Below are positions 56,094-64,000 of a stretch of 64,000 bases of DNA, in pieces (positions within the stretch are counted from its first letter, which is position 1; the number at the start of each line of letters is the position of its first letter). Under the pieces are notes generated by a model. The model was not told the DNA's origin and ran no database searches. It saw only the letters and a program-made list of their open reading frames with translations. The stretch covers positions 1-64,000 of the forward strand of contig CAMVEB010000008.1 of NCBI GenBank assembly GCA_947166385.1, read 5' to 3'. Origin of the DNA: an uncultured Clostridia bacterium. Lineage in GTDB: Bacteria > Bacillota > Clostridia > Christensenellales > Aristaeellaceae. A program made the position numbers and the translations under genes.

Positions 56094-56891
56094 ATGCCAA
56101 ACAACCTGGGCAAGGAATGGACCTTCAATACCGTGGCGGACAGTTATGAAAAGATCCGTCCGGGTTATCCGGACGAACTGTATCAGGCATTGTTTGCTTA
56201 TGCTCCTCTGGATGATTCCTGCAGTGCTCTGGAAATCGGCATCGGCGCGGGTCAGGCGACACTGCCTGTCCTGAAAAACGGATGCACACTGACTGCCGTG
56301 GAATACGGCGACCAGCTTGCACAGCTGTGCAGGGAGAAATTCAGGGATTATTCCCGTTTCTCCGTCATTACCGGCAAATTCGAAGACACCGGTCTTCCGG
56401 AAGATTCTTTTGACCTGGTTTATTCTGCATCCGCTTTTCACTGGGTGCCGGAAGAAATTGGCTATCGAAAAGTGTTCCGGATTCTGAAACGAGGAGGAGC
56501 CTTTGCCCGGTTTGCCAATCATCCGTATCAGGCAAAAGACAATCCCCTGCTTTTCGAAGAAATACAGAACGCCTATGCCGAATATTATTATCCCTATTAC
56601 AAAAAGCAGCCGGGGAAACTCAGCGAATACACGGAAGAGCAGGCTGCAGTAAGAGCAGCGATTGCGGACAGATATGGATTTACGGACGCACAGTATGCTC
56701 TGTTTCACAGAGTACGGATTCTTTCAGCGGCCGAATACAGAAAACTGATCGGTACATACTCCGATCATATCACTATAGAAGAAAGCATCCGGGAACGCTT
56801 TTTCGACGCAATCGAAGATACGATCAACCGACACGGCGGCTCCATCTCGATTTTTGATACCATTGATCTGCAGATGGCAAGAAAACCGTAA
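56094..56891 (+). CDS. Class I SAM-dependent methyltransferase
   Basis: 265 residues from ATG 56094 (MPNNLGKEW). The frame is open to a GTG at 56043 inside the upstream gene, and ATG 56082 is also possible; GGGAG at 56076-56080 does not settle it. Motif I LEIGIGAGQATLPVL, motif II around AVEYGDQLAQL, and FDLVYSASAFHWV are the UbiE/Methyltransf_11 pattern. Substrate unknown. Confidence 0.88.
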   Translation: MPNNLGKEWTFNTVADSYEKIRPGYPDELYQALFAYAPLDDSCSALEIGIGAGQATLPVLKNGCTLTAVEYGDQLAQLCREKFRDYSRFSVITGKFEDTGLPEDSFDLVYSASAFHWVPEEIGYRKVFRILKRGGAFARFANHPYQAKDNPLLFEEIQNAYAEYYYPYYKKQPGKLSEYTEEQAAVRAAIADRYGFTDAQYALFHRVRILSAAEYRKLIGTYSDHITIEESIRERFFDAIEDTINRHGGSISIFDTIDLQMARKP

Positions 56892-56911
56892 AAACGATTA
56901 GGAGGAAAAGC

Positions 56912-57607
56912 ATGCTGGATATTCTCGGGGATAAAAAAGTCATCTTTTTTGATGTGGGTTATACGCTGGATAAACCTGCTTCCGGGGACTGGATGTTTAC
57001 CAACAGGTTTCTGGAACTGACCGGTGACAAACTGAAACAGCGAACCGACTCAGAAATTCAATGGGCACGGGATGCCGGCCTGCGTTACCTGGCTCAGGAT
57101 CATTTGATTCAGAGTGTCGAAGCAGAGATTCAAAACTTCTTTGACTATTACTCCATTGTTTCAGACAAGCTGGATCTTGGCCTGTCTGAAGAAGAAAGAA
57201 ATCAGATTGCCCGGGACCGTGCCTGCAACATGGAAAACTATATTCCCTATCCCGGGATCGCAGAGGTGCTGGGCACACTCAGCAAAACGCATCAGCTCGG
57301 CATTATCTCCGATACCTGGCCGAGCATTGAGCCGCAGCTGGAATACATCGGCGTTTCACAGTACCTGTCGTTCAGTACGTTCAGCTGTTTTGTCGGTGTG
57401 TTCAAGCCCGATAAACGCATCTACCTGGACGCCCTGAACAAATGCGGCGTCTCTGCTGAGAAAACTGTATTCATTGATGATGCCGTGCGCAACCTGGACG
57501 GCGCGGCTGCCTTAGGCATTACGCCGATCCTGATCGCAGCCAATCCGGAATCGGACGTGGAAACTGATTACCTGAAGATACATGATTTGAGGGAACTGAT
57601 CCGGTGA
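56912..57607 (+). CDS. HAD-superfamily hydrolase
   Basis: 231 residues. Nucleophile motif FFDVGYTLD has the first Asp, but the usual second Asp (DxD) is replaced by Gly, so phosphatase chemistry may be altered. Motif II LGIISDTWPS, motif III Lys in GVFKPDKRIY and motif IV VFIDDAVRNLDGA follow. AGGAGGAAAAG precedes the ATG. The stop overlaps the GTG that could start the Nudix frame. Confidence 0.85.
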   Translation: MLDILGDKKVIFFDVGYTLDKPASGDWMFTNRFLELTGDKLKQRTDSEIQWARDAGLRYLAQDHLIQSVEAEIQNFFDYYSIVSDKLDLGLSEEERNQIARDRACNMENYIPYPGIAEVLGTLSKTHQLGIISDTWPSIEPQLEYIGVSQYLSFSTFSCFVGVFKPDKRIYLDALNKCGVSAEKTVFIDDAVRNLDGAAALGITPILIAANPESDVETDYLKIHDLRELIR

Positions 57608-57633
57608 AGACAGTACAGAAGGGAGCAACGTTT

Positions 57634-58650
57634 ATGGAGATCTGGGACCTGTATGACGGACAGGGAAATAAAACAGGGGAGACCTGGGAACGCTCCCGGG
57701 CATATGAGATTCCCGAAGGAAGATATCATATTGTCTGCGATATCCTGATCCGCCATCAGGATGGGGATTTTCTCCTGACCCTTCGGGACTCACGGAAAGA
57801 AATGTATCCAGGCTGCTGGGAAGCCAGCGCCGGTGGCTCAGCGTTGACCGGAGAGACCCCGGAAGAATGTGCACGCCGGGAAATGCTGGAAGAGACAGGC
57901 CTGAAGGCAGAAAAACTGGAATTGATCGGCATCACCCGGAAACCGGATACCCGGTCGGCGGTTTATGCTTTCATTGCAAGTGTAGACTGCGCTAAGGATT
58001 CCGTACGGCTTCAGGAAGGAGAAACCGTTGATTATCAATGGATGGAACCTTCTGCTTTCCTTGGCCTGATCCGGGAGGAACCGGTGCTTGCAATACAGTA
58101 TCCAAGGTATAAACCATATCTTGATAAGCTGAATATGGATCATGAGAAATACATGAAACGCTGCTATGAACTGGCGATTCAGGCGGGAAAGAAAGGTTTT
58201 GACACTTTCGGTGCCGTGCTTGTGCATCATAGAGAAATACTGGAGGAAGCTGAAAACACAGCGGACTGGAACAAAGGGCTTTTCGGCCATGCGGAATTTA
58301 ATCTGGTTCACAAATGTGCAAACCGGTTTTCAGATACCATCCTGAAAGAGTCCACGCTGTATACCAGCTGTGCTCCCTGCGAACGCTGCCTTTGTTCCAT
58401 CGCGTCCCTGGGCGTCGAAAACGTCGTCTTCGGTGTGTCCTATGAAGCTTTTTCACAGCTGACGCCAAACGATGCTGTTCCGATTGACAGAGAGGGATTG
58501 CTTCAAAAGCTCGGTGTCCGAATGAAACTGTCCGGGCCTGTTCTTGAAGACGAAGGCATGCATGTGTTTGAATGGTGGGGAGGAGAATACCGACCTCTGG
58601 ACGAACTGATTGCGGAAATGGCTGAAGTCAGGGCGAAAACCGGGAACTGA
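57634..58650 (+). CDS. Nudix hydrolase fused to a cytidine/deoxycytidylate deaminase-like domain
   Basis: 338 residues. N-terminal Nudix domain (IPP-isomerase-like start MEIWDLYDGQG) with a complete Nudix box: GGSALTGETPEECARREM then LEETG. C-terminal deaminase domain (about 170-310) with zinc motifs HAE in FGHAEFNLV and PCERC in CAPCERCLC. I take ATG 57634 with AAGGGAG upstream; the frame also opens at GTG 57604, overlapping the HAD gene by 4 bases. A plausible role is nucleotide sanitising or salvage. Confidence 0.87.
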   Translation: MEIWDLYDGQGNKTGETWERSRAYEIPEGRYHIVCDILIRHQDGDFLLTLRDSRKEMYPGCWEASAGGSALTGETPEECARREMLEETGLKAEKLELIGITRKPDTRSAVYAFIASVDCAKDSVRLQEGETVDYQWMEPSAFLGLIREEPVLAIQYPRYKPYLDKLNMDHEKYMKRCYELAIQAGKKGFDTFGAVLVHHREILEEAENTADWNKGLFGHAEFNLVHKCANRFSDTILKESTLYTSCAPCERCLCSIASLGVENVVFGVSYEAFSQLTPNDAVPIDREGLLQKLGVRMKLSGPVLEDEGMHVFEWWGGEYRPLDELIAEMAEVRAKTGN

Positions 58651-58691
58651 AAGCGGGCGGACGGTCCTGAAACTGTTGCGGAGGGGAAGAG

Positions 58692-59303
58692 ATGACAGCA
58701 AAAGACGGCATGGACGCAAAGACTCATTATGATCTGCTCATTGATGAAAACAACGATCCTTTCCGTGACCCGCCGGTTTTGCAGAAATACATGGAATCGT
58801 GGGACGGACAGGTGTTTCTGGATCTGATGGAACTGGATCAGTCAAAAACTGTTCTTGAAATAGGCGTCGGGACAGGAAGACTTGCAATAAAGACGGCCGG
58901 GTGCTGCCGTTGGCTGACAGGGATCGATATATCCGCCAAAACCATTGAAAGAGCAAGGGAGAATCTTCAGCATTGTTTGAATATATCCCTGATTTGTGAT
59001 GATTTTATCACTCATCAGTTTACAGAGACATTTGATGTGGTTTATTCTTCGCTAACAATGATACACTTTCAGGACAAGAGGTCGGTGATTGGCAAAATTC
59101 ACGCCTTATTGAACCGCAAGGGACTTCTCTGTTTATCCATAGATAAAAACCGGAGTGAATGGATCGATATGGGGAGCAGAAGAATTCAGATTTATCCGGA
59201 TACAACGGAAAATATTGTTACACTTGCTGAACAGGCCGGAATGAAAACAAAAAGGATTATCGAAATCGAAAACGCTTATCTTCTTGTGTTCATGACCCTA
59301 TGA
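58692..59303 (+). CDS. Class I SAM-dependent methyltransferase
   Basis: 203 residues. Motif I VLEIGVGTGRLAIKT, motif II TGIDISAKTIERA and FDVVYSSLTMIHF. GAGGGGAAGAG precedes the ATG. The next methyltransferase begins 44 bases after its stop. Substrate unknown. Confidence 0.87.
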   Translation: MTAKDGMDAKTHYDLLIDENNDPFRDPPVLQKYMESWDGQVFLDLMELDQSKTVLEIGVGTGRLAIKTAGCCRWLTGIDISAKTIERARENLQHCLNISLICDDFITHQFTETFDVVYSSLTMIHFQDKRSVIGKIHALLNRKGLLCLSIDKNRSEWIDMGSRRIQIYPDTTENIVTLAEQAGMKTKRIIEIENAYLLVFMTL

Positions 59304-59347
59304 ATTTAACAGGTTTTCCAGAAATACCATTCCACGGAGAATGCATT

Positions 59348-60112
59348 ATGTCAAGACTGTATGACCGGGCGGATATTTATGATCTGATCGATTCTGATCA
59401 GCGCACTGACACGATACGCAGGGATTGGAGGGAATTCCTGGATGAACGCGAGATTCACACAATGCTTGACGTCAGTATCGGCACCGGCAGTATGACACTT
59501 CCATTGCAGGAATTGGGCATTGAGATCAGCGGATCGGATCTGAGCGAAGCGATGCTGGATCGCTGCAAAAAGAAAGCCTCAGCCAAGGGAACATCTGTTG
59601 AATTGAAGTGCTGCGATTTCCGTGATCTGTCCTGCTGGGCAGGCAGGGAATTTGACTGTGTTGTGAGTACAGGCAATGCGCTGGGTTATGTCAACAACAG
59701 CGATGTCGTGTTGACTTTGGGGAAAATGGACAGCCTTGTAAAGCCGGGCGGATTCCTCTGCTTTGATTCCCGCAACTGGGAGATGATACAGAAGGAAAAG
59801 CAGCGTTTTTATTTCTATAATCCTTTCTTCAGGGACGGAAACCGCATCAATCTGGTTCAGGTATGGGATCATCATGCGGATGGATCAATAACATTCAATC
59901 TGTTATACTCATTTGAAAAAGACAATCGTGTTTTTCAAAGAGAGATCTTTGAGGAGCTTTATCATCCTTTCAGAATCAATCTGGCTTTGGACAAGATGAA
60001 AGAAATGGGATACGACAATATTGCTATTGAACCGGTTCCCTGCTTTTCAGAACAAAGAGACTTTTCTAAGATTGACTGGTACAGAGTGATAGGTCAAAAG
60101 ACTGCCTGTTGA
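59348..60112 (+). CDS. Class I SAM-dependent methyltransferase
   Basis: 254 residues from ATG 59348 (MSRLYDRADIYDLI). The frame is open from 59300, overlapping the previous stop, but the family N-terminus and GGAG upstream favour 59348. Motif I MLDVSIGTGSMTLPL, motif II ISGSDLSEAMLDRC, and FDCVVSTGNALGYV. Closer to the small-molecule methyltransferases with Methyltransf_25 pattern. Confidence 0.86.
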   Translation: MSRLYDRADIYDLIDSDQRTDTIRRDWREFLDEREIHTMLDVSIGTGSMTLPLQELGIEISGSDLSEAMLDRCKKKASAKGTSVELKCCDFRDLSCWAGREFDCVVSTGNALGYVNNSDVVLTLGKMDSLVKPGGFLCFDSRNWEMIQKEKQRFYFYNPFFRDGNRINLVQVWDHHADGSITFNLLYSFEKDNRVFQREIFEELYHPFRINLALDKMKEMGYDNIAIEPVPCFSEQRDFSKIDWYRVIGQKTAC

Positions 60113-60202
60113 ACCGGAAAGCCGGTAGTCAGAGCGCCCATCGATCGCACTCTGCCGGGGAACGCCGCTCCGCTTTCAGCCGTAATCATTCTACTTCTTT
60201 TC

Positions 60203-60232
60203 TTGCGAAACGAAGGGAACAGCGGGTATAAT
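60203..60232 (+). promoter_or_regulatory. Promoter of the membrane ferredoxin gene
   Basis: TTGCGA (60203-60208) and a perfect TATAAT (60227-60232) at 18 bases, about 85 bases upstream of the start codon. Confidence 0.65.
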
Positions 60233-60316
60233 AAACAGGAGCTTTTATGTGCGTTTGGCACGACTGAATTTGATGTTAACGGGATAAAGATATTCAGGAT
60301 TTGTTGAGGCGATGAG

Positions 60317-61144
60317 ATGAAGGCGGGCAAAGAATACCTGGCACCTGTTATATTTCTTGTGATCTTTGAAGCGGTTGCAGTTACACTGTGGCTGACAAAG
60401 GCTAACCTGTTTTATCTTTTCAACTTCTCTTATATTGGTATTTCAATCTCTCTTGGTCTATTTCTGTTCATCAGAAAAAACAAGCACGCCAGAAGGATCA
60501 CCCAACTGCTCGTTGGATTATATATGCTTGTATACCTCGGCCTGATATGCGGCGAAAACATGCAGATAGAGGGTTTCTGGTATTATCTGTTCACCGGTGT
60601 TTTCGAAGCAGCAACAATCCATTATGCTGTTGCCAAAATCTTCGGCCCTTTGATCTTTGGCCGGGGATGGTGCGGCTATGCCTGCTGGACAGCAATGGTT
60701 CTGGATTTTCTTCCCTATAAGACACCGCAGGCGCCGAGGAAAAAGATCGGATGGATCAGGTATATCACATTTGCAGCATCGCTGATCTTTGTAGCGGCAC
60801 TTTTTCTTGCAAAAGTCGGCAATATTGAGCGGATCATGTTCTGGGCATTCATCATCGGTAATGCTGTGTATTATGGGGCCGGAATCGCTTTAGCGTTCCT
60901 GTTCAAAGATAACAGGGCGTTCTGTAAGTATATTTGTCCGATCACTGTATTCCTGAAGCCCATGAGTTATTTCTCCCTGATCAGGATCAAATGTGATACG
61001 GACAAATGCGTATCCTGCGGGAAATGCAAGAAGGTCTGTCCGATGGAGGTTGATATAACGGACAACTCGAGGAAAAGAAAGAACGGAACAGAATGTATTC
61101 TGTGCATGGAGTGTGTGAAAAACTGCCCGAAGAATGCGCTTTGA
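60317..61144 (+). CDS. Membrane-bound 4Fe-4S protein (NapH/YccM-like)
   Basis: 275 residues. About six membrane segments, with the conserved cytoplasmic motif FGRGWCGYACW between helices and a second Cys motif FCKYICPITVF. The C-terminal ferredoxin domain has two [4Fe-4S] sites, CVSCGKCKKVCP and CILCMECVKNCP. Such proteins pass electrons across the membrane in anaerobes. No reductase partner is next to it. Confidence 0.88.
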   Translation: MKAGKEYLAPVIFLVIFEAVAVTLWLTKANLFYLFNFSYIGISISLGLFLFIRKNKHARRITQLLVGLYMLVYLGLICGENMQIEGFWYYLFTGVFEAATIHYAVAKIFGPLIFGRGWCGYACWTAMVLDFLPYKTPQAPRKKIGWIRYITFAASLIFVAALFLAKVGNIERIMFWAFIIGNAVYYGAGIALAFLFKDNRAFCKYICPITVFLKPMSYFSLIRIKCDTDKCVSCGKCKKVCPMEVDITDNSRKRKNGTECILCMECVKNCPKNAL

Positions 61145-61222
61145 TGATCAGGCAGATTTTGAACCGAAAAACCGGAATCCATAGAATCAATAGCTTTGAA
61201 GTTATCTGGGCAAGGAGGGCAT

Positions 61223-61822
61223 ATGAATATCGCAGAGATGAAATGGACCAGGAAGCCGCTTGATTACAGGATTGAACCTGACAGAATTGAGATGACAACT
61301 GCACCTCATACAGATCTTTGGCAGCGGACGTACTATCATTTTCGTAATGATAACGCACCAGTGCTTCAGTATGAAACGGAAGAGAAGTATTTCTCGTTCA
61401 TTGTGAAAACGGATTTCACCGAAAGCCATCACCGGTTCGACCAGTGCGGCATTGTGATGTACCTGGACGCTGAGAACTGGCTGAAGGGATCTGTGGAATA
61501 TGAAAATGAATCCTTCCAGCATCTGGGCTCTGTAGTGACCAACCATGGCTATTCAGATTGGGCGACTACAGCGATACCCTCTGATGTAAAAGTCATGTGG
61601 TACCGATTCAGCCGCAGGGAGGACGATTATTGTATCGAGTGTTCCCGGGACGGCGAAAACTTTACCCAGATGCGTGTATGCCATATGTGGGAAGGTGTCG
61701 GAAAGATCAGTTTCGGCATCTACGCCTGCAGTCCGGAGGATTCCAGCTTCAAAGCCATATTCACAGAGATGAAGATCACAGAATGTGCCTGGAAAGCTCA
61801 TGATGGTCAACAACCCGACTGA
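61223..61822 (+). CDS. DUF1349 domain protein
   Basis: 199 residues. A concanavalin-like beta-sandwich of the DUF1349/YesU family (HHRFDQCGIVMYLDAENWLKGSVEYE, WYRFSRREDDYCIECSRDG). The frame begins at 61196, but AAGGAGG just before ATG 61223 sets the start. No signal peptide. In some bacteria this family occurs with plant-glycan genes; here it is isolated. Confidence 0.85.
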   Translation: MNIAEMKWTRKPLDYRIEPDRIEMTTAPHTDLWQRTYYHFRNDNAPVLQYETEEKYFSFIVKTDFTESHHRFDQCGIVMYLDAENWLKGSVEYENESFQHLGSVVTNHGYSDWATTAIPSDVKVMWYRFSRREDDYCIECSRDGENFTQMRVCHMWEGVGKISFGIYACSPEDSSFKAIFTEMKITECAWKAHDGQQPD

Positions 61823-61874
61823 CTATTAGCTTTAAGGTTACTGAAGCAAGATATACAGTAAAGGCGGCAAAGGC

Positions 61875-62219
61875 ATGACTGACATCATATTACTTCCGCT
61901 GGAGGCATCGGACAGAGACCAGTTCATTCTGGACAACCAGGAAGCCTTCAACTATGGGGCGTTGGTGGAATTCGGACTTCGGGACGATCATTTTGAAGAG
62001 CCGGATGAGATTATTTCCCGGGAGACGATCGAACGATCCATCGACAGCGGCGAGGCGTACCGGATCATGCTGGACGGTCAGCCGGTCGGTGGTGTGATCA
62101 TCAAAGTGGATGGTGATCGCGGAGATCTGGATTTGGTTATGATACGCCAGATCACTATTACCAGCGATTCCAGCGCGGTGAACTGGAGAAGAAGGATACA
62201 TTTTCAAAGCGGATTTTGA
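61875..62219 (+). pseudogene. GNAT acetyltransferase, C-terminally truncated or frameshifted
   Basis: 114 codons. Residues 1-90 match the start of a GNAT enzyme (LPLEASDRDQFI, GQPVGGVIIKVDGDRGDLDL). The acetyl-CoA loop that should follow DLDL is missing; the frame runs on through unrelated residues to the stop. A different frame continues as YDTPDHYYQRFQRGEL past the break, which does not look like GNAT either, so a deletion joined two sequences. Confidence 0.65.
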
Positions 62220-62446
62220 GCAAGAAGCCAAAATTCGTTCTTTTCTTGACAGCTTTTTGCAGTCCGGGTCCGAATGAGATAGCAGGCATTCCGCGACTGA
62301 GAGTCATCTGGGCAAGCGCTACCGGCTTCCATCCGGAAAGGCCCCACAACGGGAATTGTTGTGATAAGCGGAAACCAGTTCGAGCGGTTTCTCAAACTGT
62401 TTATTTGTCAGACAGACACTGGCTTCCTCCAATTCTTCAGTGATGT
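62220..62446. other. Intergenic remnant, no gene recognised
   Basis: Carries the tail of the frame seen from about 62136 and short unrelated open frames. I see no conserved protein or RNA here. Confidence 0.5.
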
Positions 62447-63100
62447 ATGTCGCATAAAAAGTATATAAAGGCAGCGACTTCTGTAAACAGTGAGATGCTT
62501 GCCTTTTACTGGTTTCTGGGACGGGATATCGTTACCATGAACGCGGAAAGCAAGTATGGGAGCAGTTTTTTTGATAAACTGAGTTCAGATTTGAAGTCAA
62601 TCATACCGGCGGCGAAGTGCTTTTCTCCTACGAACCTGCGTTACATGAAGCGCTTTTATAAACTGGTTTCTGAGCTTTCTGAAAAACTGCCCCAATCTGG
62701 GGCAGAATCAGGATTGTCATCCGAAACCATACCGGCTTTAGCATCCTCTGAAAAACTGCCCCAAGTTGGGGCAGAATTGTTGACCATCCCCTGGGGACAT
62801 CCCATGTCCTCCTCTGTGATGGATGAGATGCTGTATTATCTTCGTTTCAGGGATGACAGCTATATTCAAAGCCGCCTGGAAGACACGAAACTCTGGAGCT
62901 GTCAGTGCCATAACACTTTTGACGGGGAATACGGCTATGGAAAAACCGGCTGGATGTCCGAACGCTTCTGCCACAGTGAGGGATTACTGACGGAAAAATG
63001 GCCGGACAGATCCCCTGTATCCACGTGGTTCGCATTGATGCCCTGGGCATGCGGATCTATTCTGGAAGGGCTGAATGGAAAAGTATGGGATATGATATAG
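62447..63100 (+). pseudogene. YhcG/DUF1016 protein fragment (PDDEXK nuclease lost)
   Basis: The first 125 or so codons match the N-terminal YhcG domain (VNSEMLAFYWFLGRDIV, YGSSFFDKLSSDLKSIIP, CFSPTNLRYMKRFY, LLTIPWGH). After IPWGH the similarity ends and about 90 unrelated residues follow, so the C-terminal nuclease of the 340- to 370-residue family is absent. Two 31-base direct repeats, each holding a hairpin palindrome, lie inside (62678-62708 and 62747-62777). Confidence 0.75.
62678..62777 (+). repeat. Pair of direct repeats, each with an inverted repeat, inside the YhcG fragment
   Basis: 62678-62708 and 62747-62777 differ at only two positions (TC versus GT in the loop region). Each holds CTGCCCCA...TGGGGCAG (62687-62705 and 62756-62774). 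The start-to-start spacing of 69 bases is 23 codons, so the frame is kept and both encode SEKLPQxGAE. Confidence 0.9.
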
Positions 63101-63291
63101 TCCTCGCTTTTCAGGAACCAACTATGAATTCAGATTCCTTGCTTTTATCACTTATTATAGGTTGCCAAAGATGTTTGTCAAATTTCTGCACGGCCCTTGA
63201 AAACACTGAAGTTATGGCAGTATTTTCTCCCATAATCGTTATTGGATGTTATTGGCTTTTGCCAGACCATCTGGAGCTGATAAGGGAAAAA
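63101..63291. other. Stretch without recognised gene
   Basis: AT-rich, with only short frames on both strands. No protein family, RNA or repeat identified. Confidence 0.5.
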
Positions 63292-63495
63292 TCAAGGGCA
63301 GGAATAGCCGCGTAACAAATAGTAATGCGATATGGCGAGTTGGGTAATCATCATGTTATCTGGAAGACGGCTGCCGTTTTCCCATCGGTTAATAGTAGAT
63401 CGAGTGACAAACATCAATTCAGCCAGTTGTGTCTGTGTAATTCCTCTTTCGATCCTCAAGCTTTTCAATGTCTTTGAAAACAAGTTGGAGGCCAT
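63292..63495 (-). pseudogene. XRE-family regulator, truncated to its DNA-binding domain
   Basis: 67 codons. A complete helix-turn-helix (RIERGITQTQLAELMFVTRSTINRWENGSRLP) is followed by a broken helix and a stop. Homologues usually continue past MITQLA with further residues, which are absent. A ribosome-site-like GGAAGTGA lies upstream. It could still make a short DNA-binding peptide. Confidence 0.6.
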
Positions 63496-63568
63496 ACCCT
63501 GTCACTTCCTTTGCTTAAACAATACTCTATCAAACACACCATAGCAAGTGAAACTCGAAAATCGGTGC

Positions 63569-63712
63569 GTGACACTTTGTCAACAAACCAGGAAAGAGGA
63601 TCCTGGTGTTGACATCGTCACGGTCAAGCTCCTGTGTGATGACTTGGGGATATCCCTAGCTGATTTCTTTGATGCGGATTGCTTCCATGATCCGGAACCG
63701 GAAAATCTGTAA
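63569..63712 (+). pseudogene. C-terminal remnant of another XRE-family regulator
   Basis: The frame ends VKLLCDDLGISLADFFDAD and a short acidic tail, the typical end of small Cro/CI-type regulators. The N-terminal helix-turn-helix is missing; the upstream residues are unrelated. A GTG at 63569 opens the frame without a convincing ribosome site. Confidence 0.55.
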
Positions 63713-63774
63713 CCGGCAAGGAATAAACACTATGATATGAGCTGGTTCCATGCTTCGCTGGACGCATAAAACAC

Positions 63775-63803
63775 TTGACGCACAGGTGCTGATCGAGTAC
63801 AAT
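63775..63803 (+). promoter_or_regulatory. Strong promoter at the end of the window
   Basis: TTGACG (63775-63780) and TACAAT (63798-63803) at 17 bases, identical hexamers and spacing to the tex promoter at 29166. Transcription would start near 63810, about 150 bases before the next gene. Confidence 0.75.
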
Positions 63804-63909
63804 ATAAGTAACCTGAGAGGTTGGTATTACTTCATGGCGTATCAACTGAGGTCTCTTAGCGGTTAGTGCTTATCCGTGCATGAATAGCTTTCGGGCGAAA
63901 GAAAAAGCC

Positions 63910-63942
63910 AAATGGCACTGCGTTATCCGGAGTGCCATTTTC
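63910..63942 (+). terminator. Terminator hairpin in the leader of the last gene
   Basis: AAATGGCACT (63910-63919) pairs with AGTGCCATTT (63931-63940), ten base pairs with an 11-base loop, then TTCATTT. It stands between a strong promoter and a start codon, the position of an attenuator or the 3' end of a small RNA. Confidence 0.65.
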
Positions 63943-63958
63943 ATTTGGAGGGATATCT

Positions 63959-64000
63959 TTGTCCGAGTATCTTACGACTGCGGCGAAGGTATATCAGGCA
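63959..64000 (+). CDS. Start of a gene cut by the window end
   Basis: GGAGGG at 63947-63952 is well spaced for a TTG at 63959; the 14 codons read MSEYLTTAAKVYQA. Too short to assign a function. Confidence 0.5.
   Translation, partial: MSEYLTTAAKVYQA

Noticed and set aside
62678-62777. CRISPR array
   Set aside because: Only two repeats, lying in frame inside a protein gene, with no cas genes nearby. No array-like pattern was seen elsewhere in the window.
63800-63945. Signal recognition particle RNA or tRNA in the last leader
   Set aside because: The conserved SRP domain IV core (GGAAGGAAGCAGC-like) and the tRNA TTCGA loop are both missing.

Overview
The window looks like chromosome from an anaerobic, GC-rich member of the Clostridia (Bacillota), probably a gut or rumen degrader of plant cell walls. 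The signs are AGGAGG-type ribosome binding sites, Bacillus/Clostridium-style oligosaccharide ABC importers (two permeases, a large binding protein and a UgpC/MsmX-type ATPase), an indolepyruvate:ferredoxin oxidoreductase, and adjacent gyrB-gyrA. The lineage is inference; there is no rRNA or tRNA gene here to place it. A Christensenellales-like relative would fit.

Positions 1-18.4 kb are a pectin/galacturonide utilisation region. It encodes KDG kinase (cut by the window edge), uronate isomerase UxaC, a GH28 polygalacturonase without signal peptide, KduI, KduD, a complete ABC importer, two UgpC/MsmX-like ATPases, a GH105 unsaturated galacturonyl hydrolase, a GH4 alpha-galacturonidase and an AEC-family carrier. 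Together they would import oligogalacturonides, cut them in the cytoplasm and deliver 2-keto-3-deoxygluconate to central metabolism. Four small four-helix membrane proteins of no family I recognise sit around the first ATPase gene.

Positions 18.6-33.5 kb hold housekeeping and regulatory genes: gyrB-gyrA (GyrA with a repetitive acidic tail), an OmpR-type two-component system, a minus-strand iorA-iorB-paaK operon, tex, and a secreted protein with a possible NlpC/CHAP-like fold. A LacI-family regulator at 32.5 kb has a textbook promoter with an operator-like palindrome at the expected transcription start. It opens a second glycan locus (32.4-41.8 kb): a secreted protein made of three repeats plus a divergent fourth, two ABC permeases (the first with an extra four-helix N-terminal domain), a binding protein, and a GH5 glycanase whose C-terminal module is the same domain as the repeats.

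Positions 41.9-46.8 kb are a tightly coupled aromatic amino acid operon, aroC-aroEK (fused)-aroQ-aroA-tyrA, with 4-base overlaps at every junction. A macro-domain/HTH-like fusion and a TerY-like vWA protein follow, then a two-gene chromate transporter.

From about 50 kb the sequence is visibly less GC-rich and looks accessory. It carries a GNAT-HD fusion, a membrane-anchored or secreted trypsin-like protease, acylphosphatase, a small Gly-Gly/zinc-ribbon protein, a frameshifted exported Mn-pyrophosphatase, a run of GNATs, methyltransferases, a HAD phosphatase and a Nudix-deaminase fusion, and a membrane ferredoxin. It ends in decayed genes (GNAT, YhcG/DUF1016, XRE regulators). The last 200 bases hold a strong promoter, a terminator-containing leader and the start of a gene that runs off the window.
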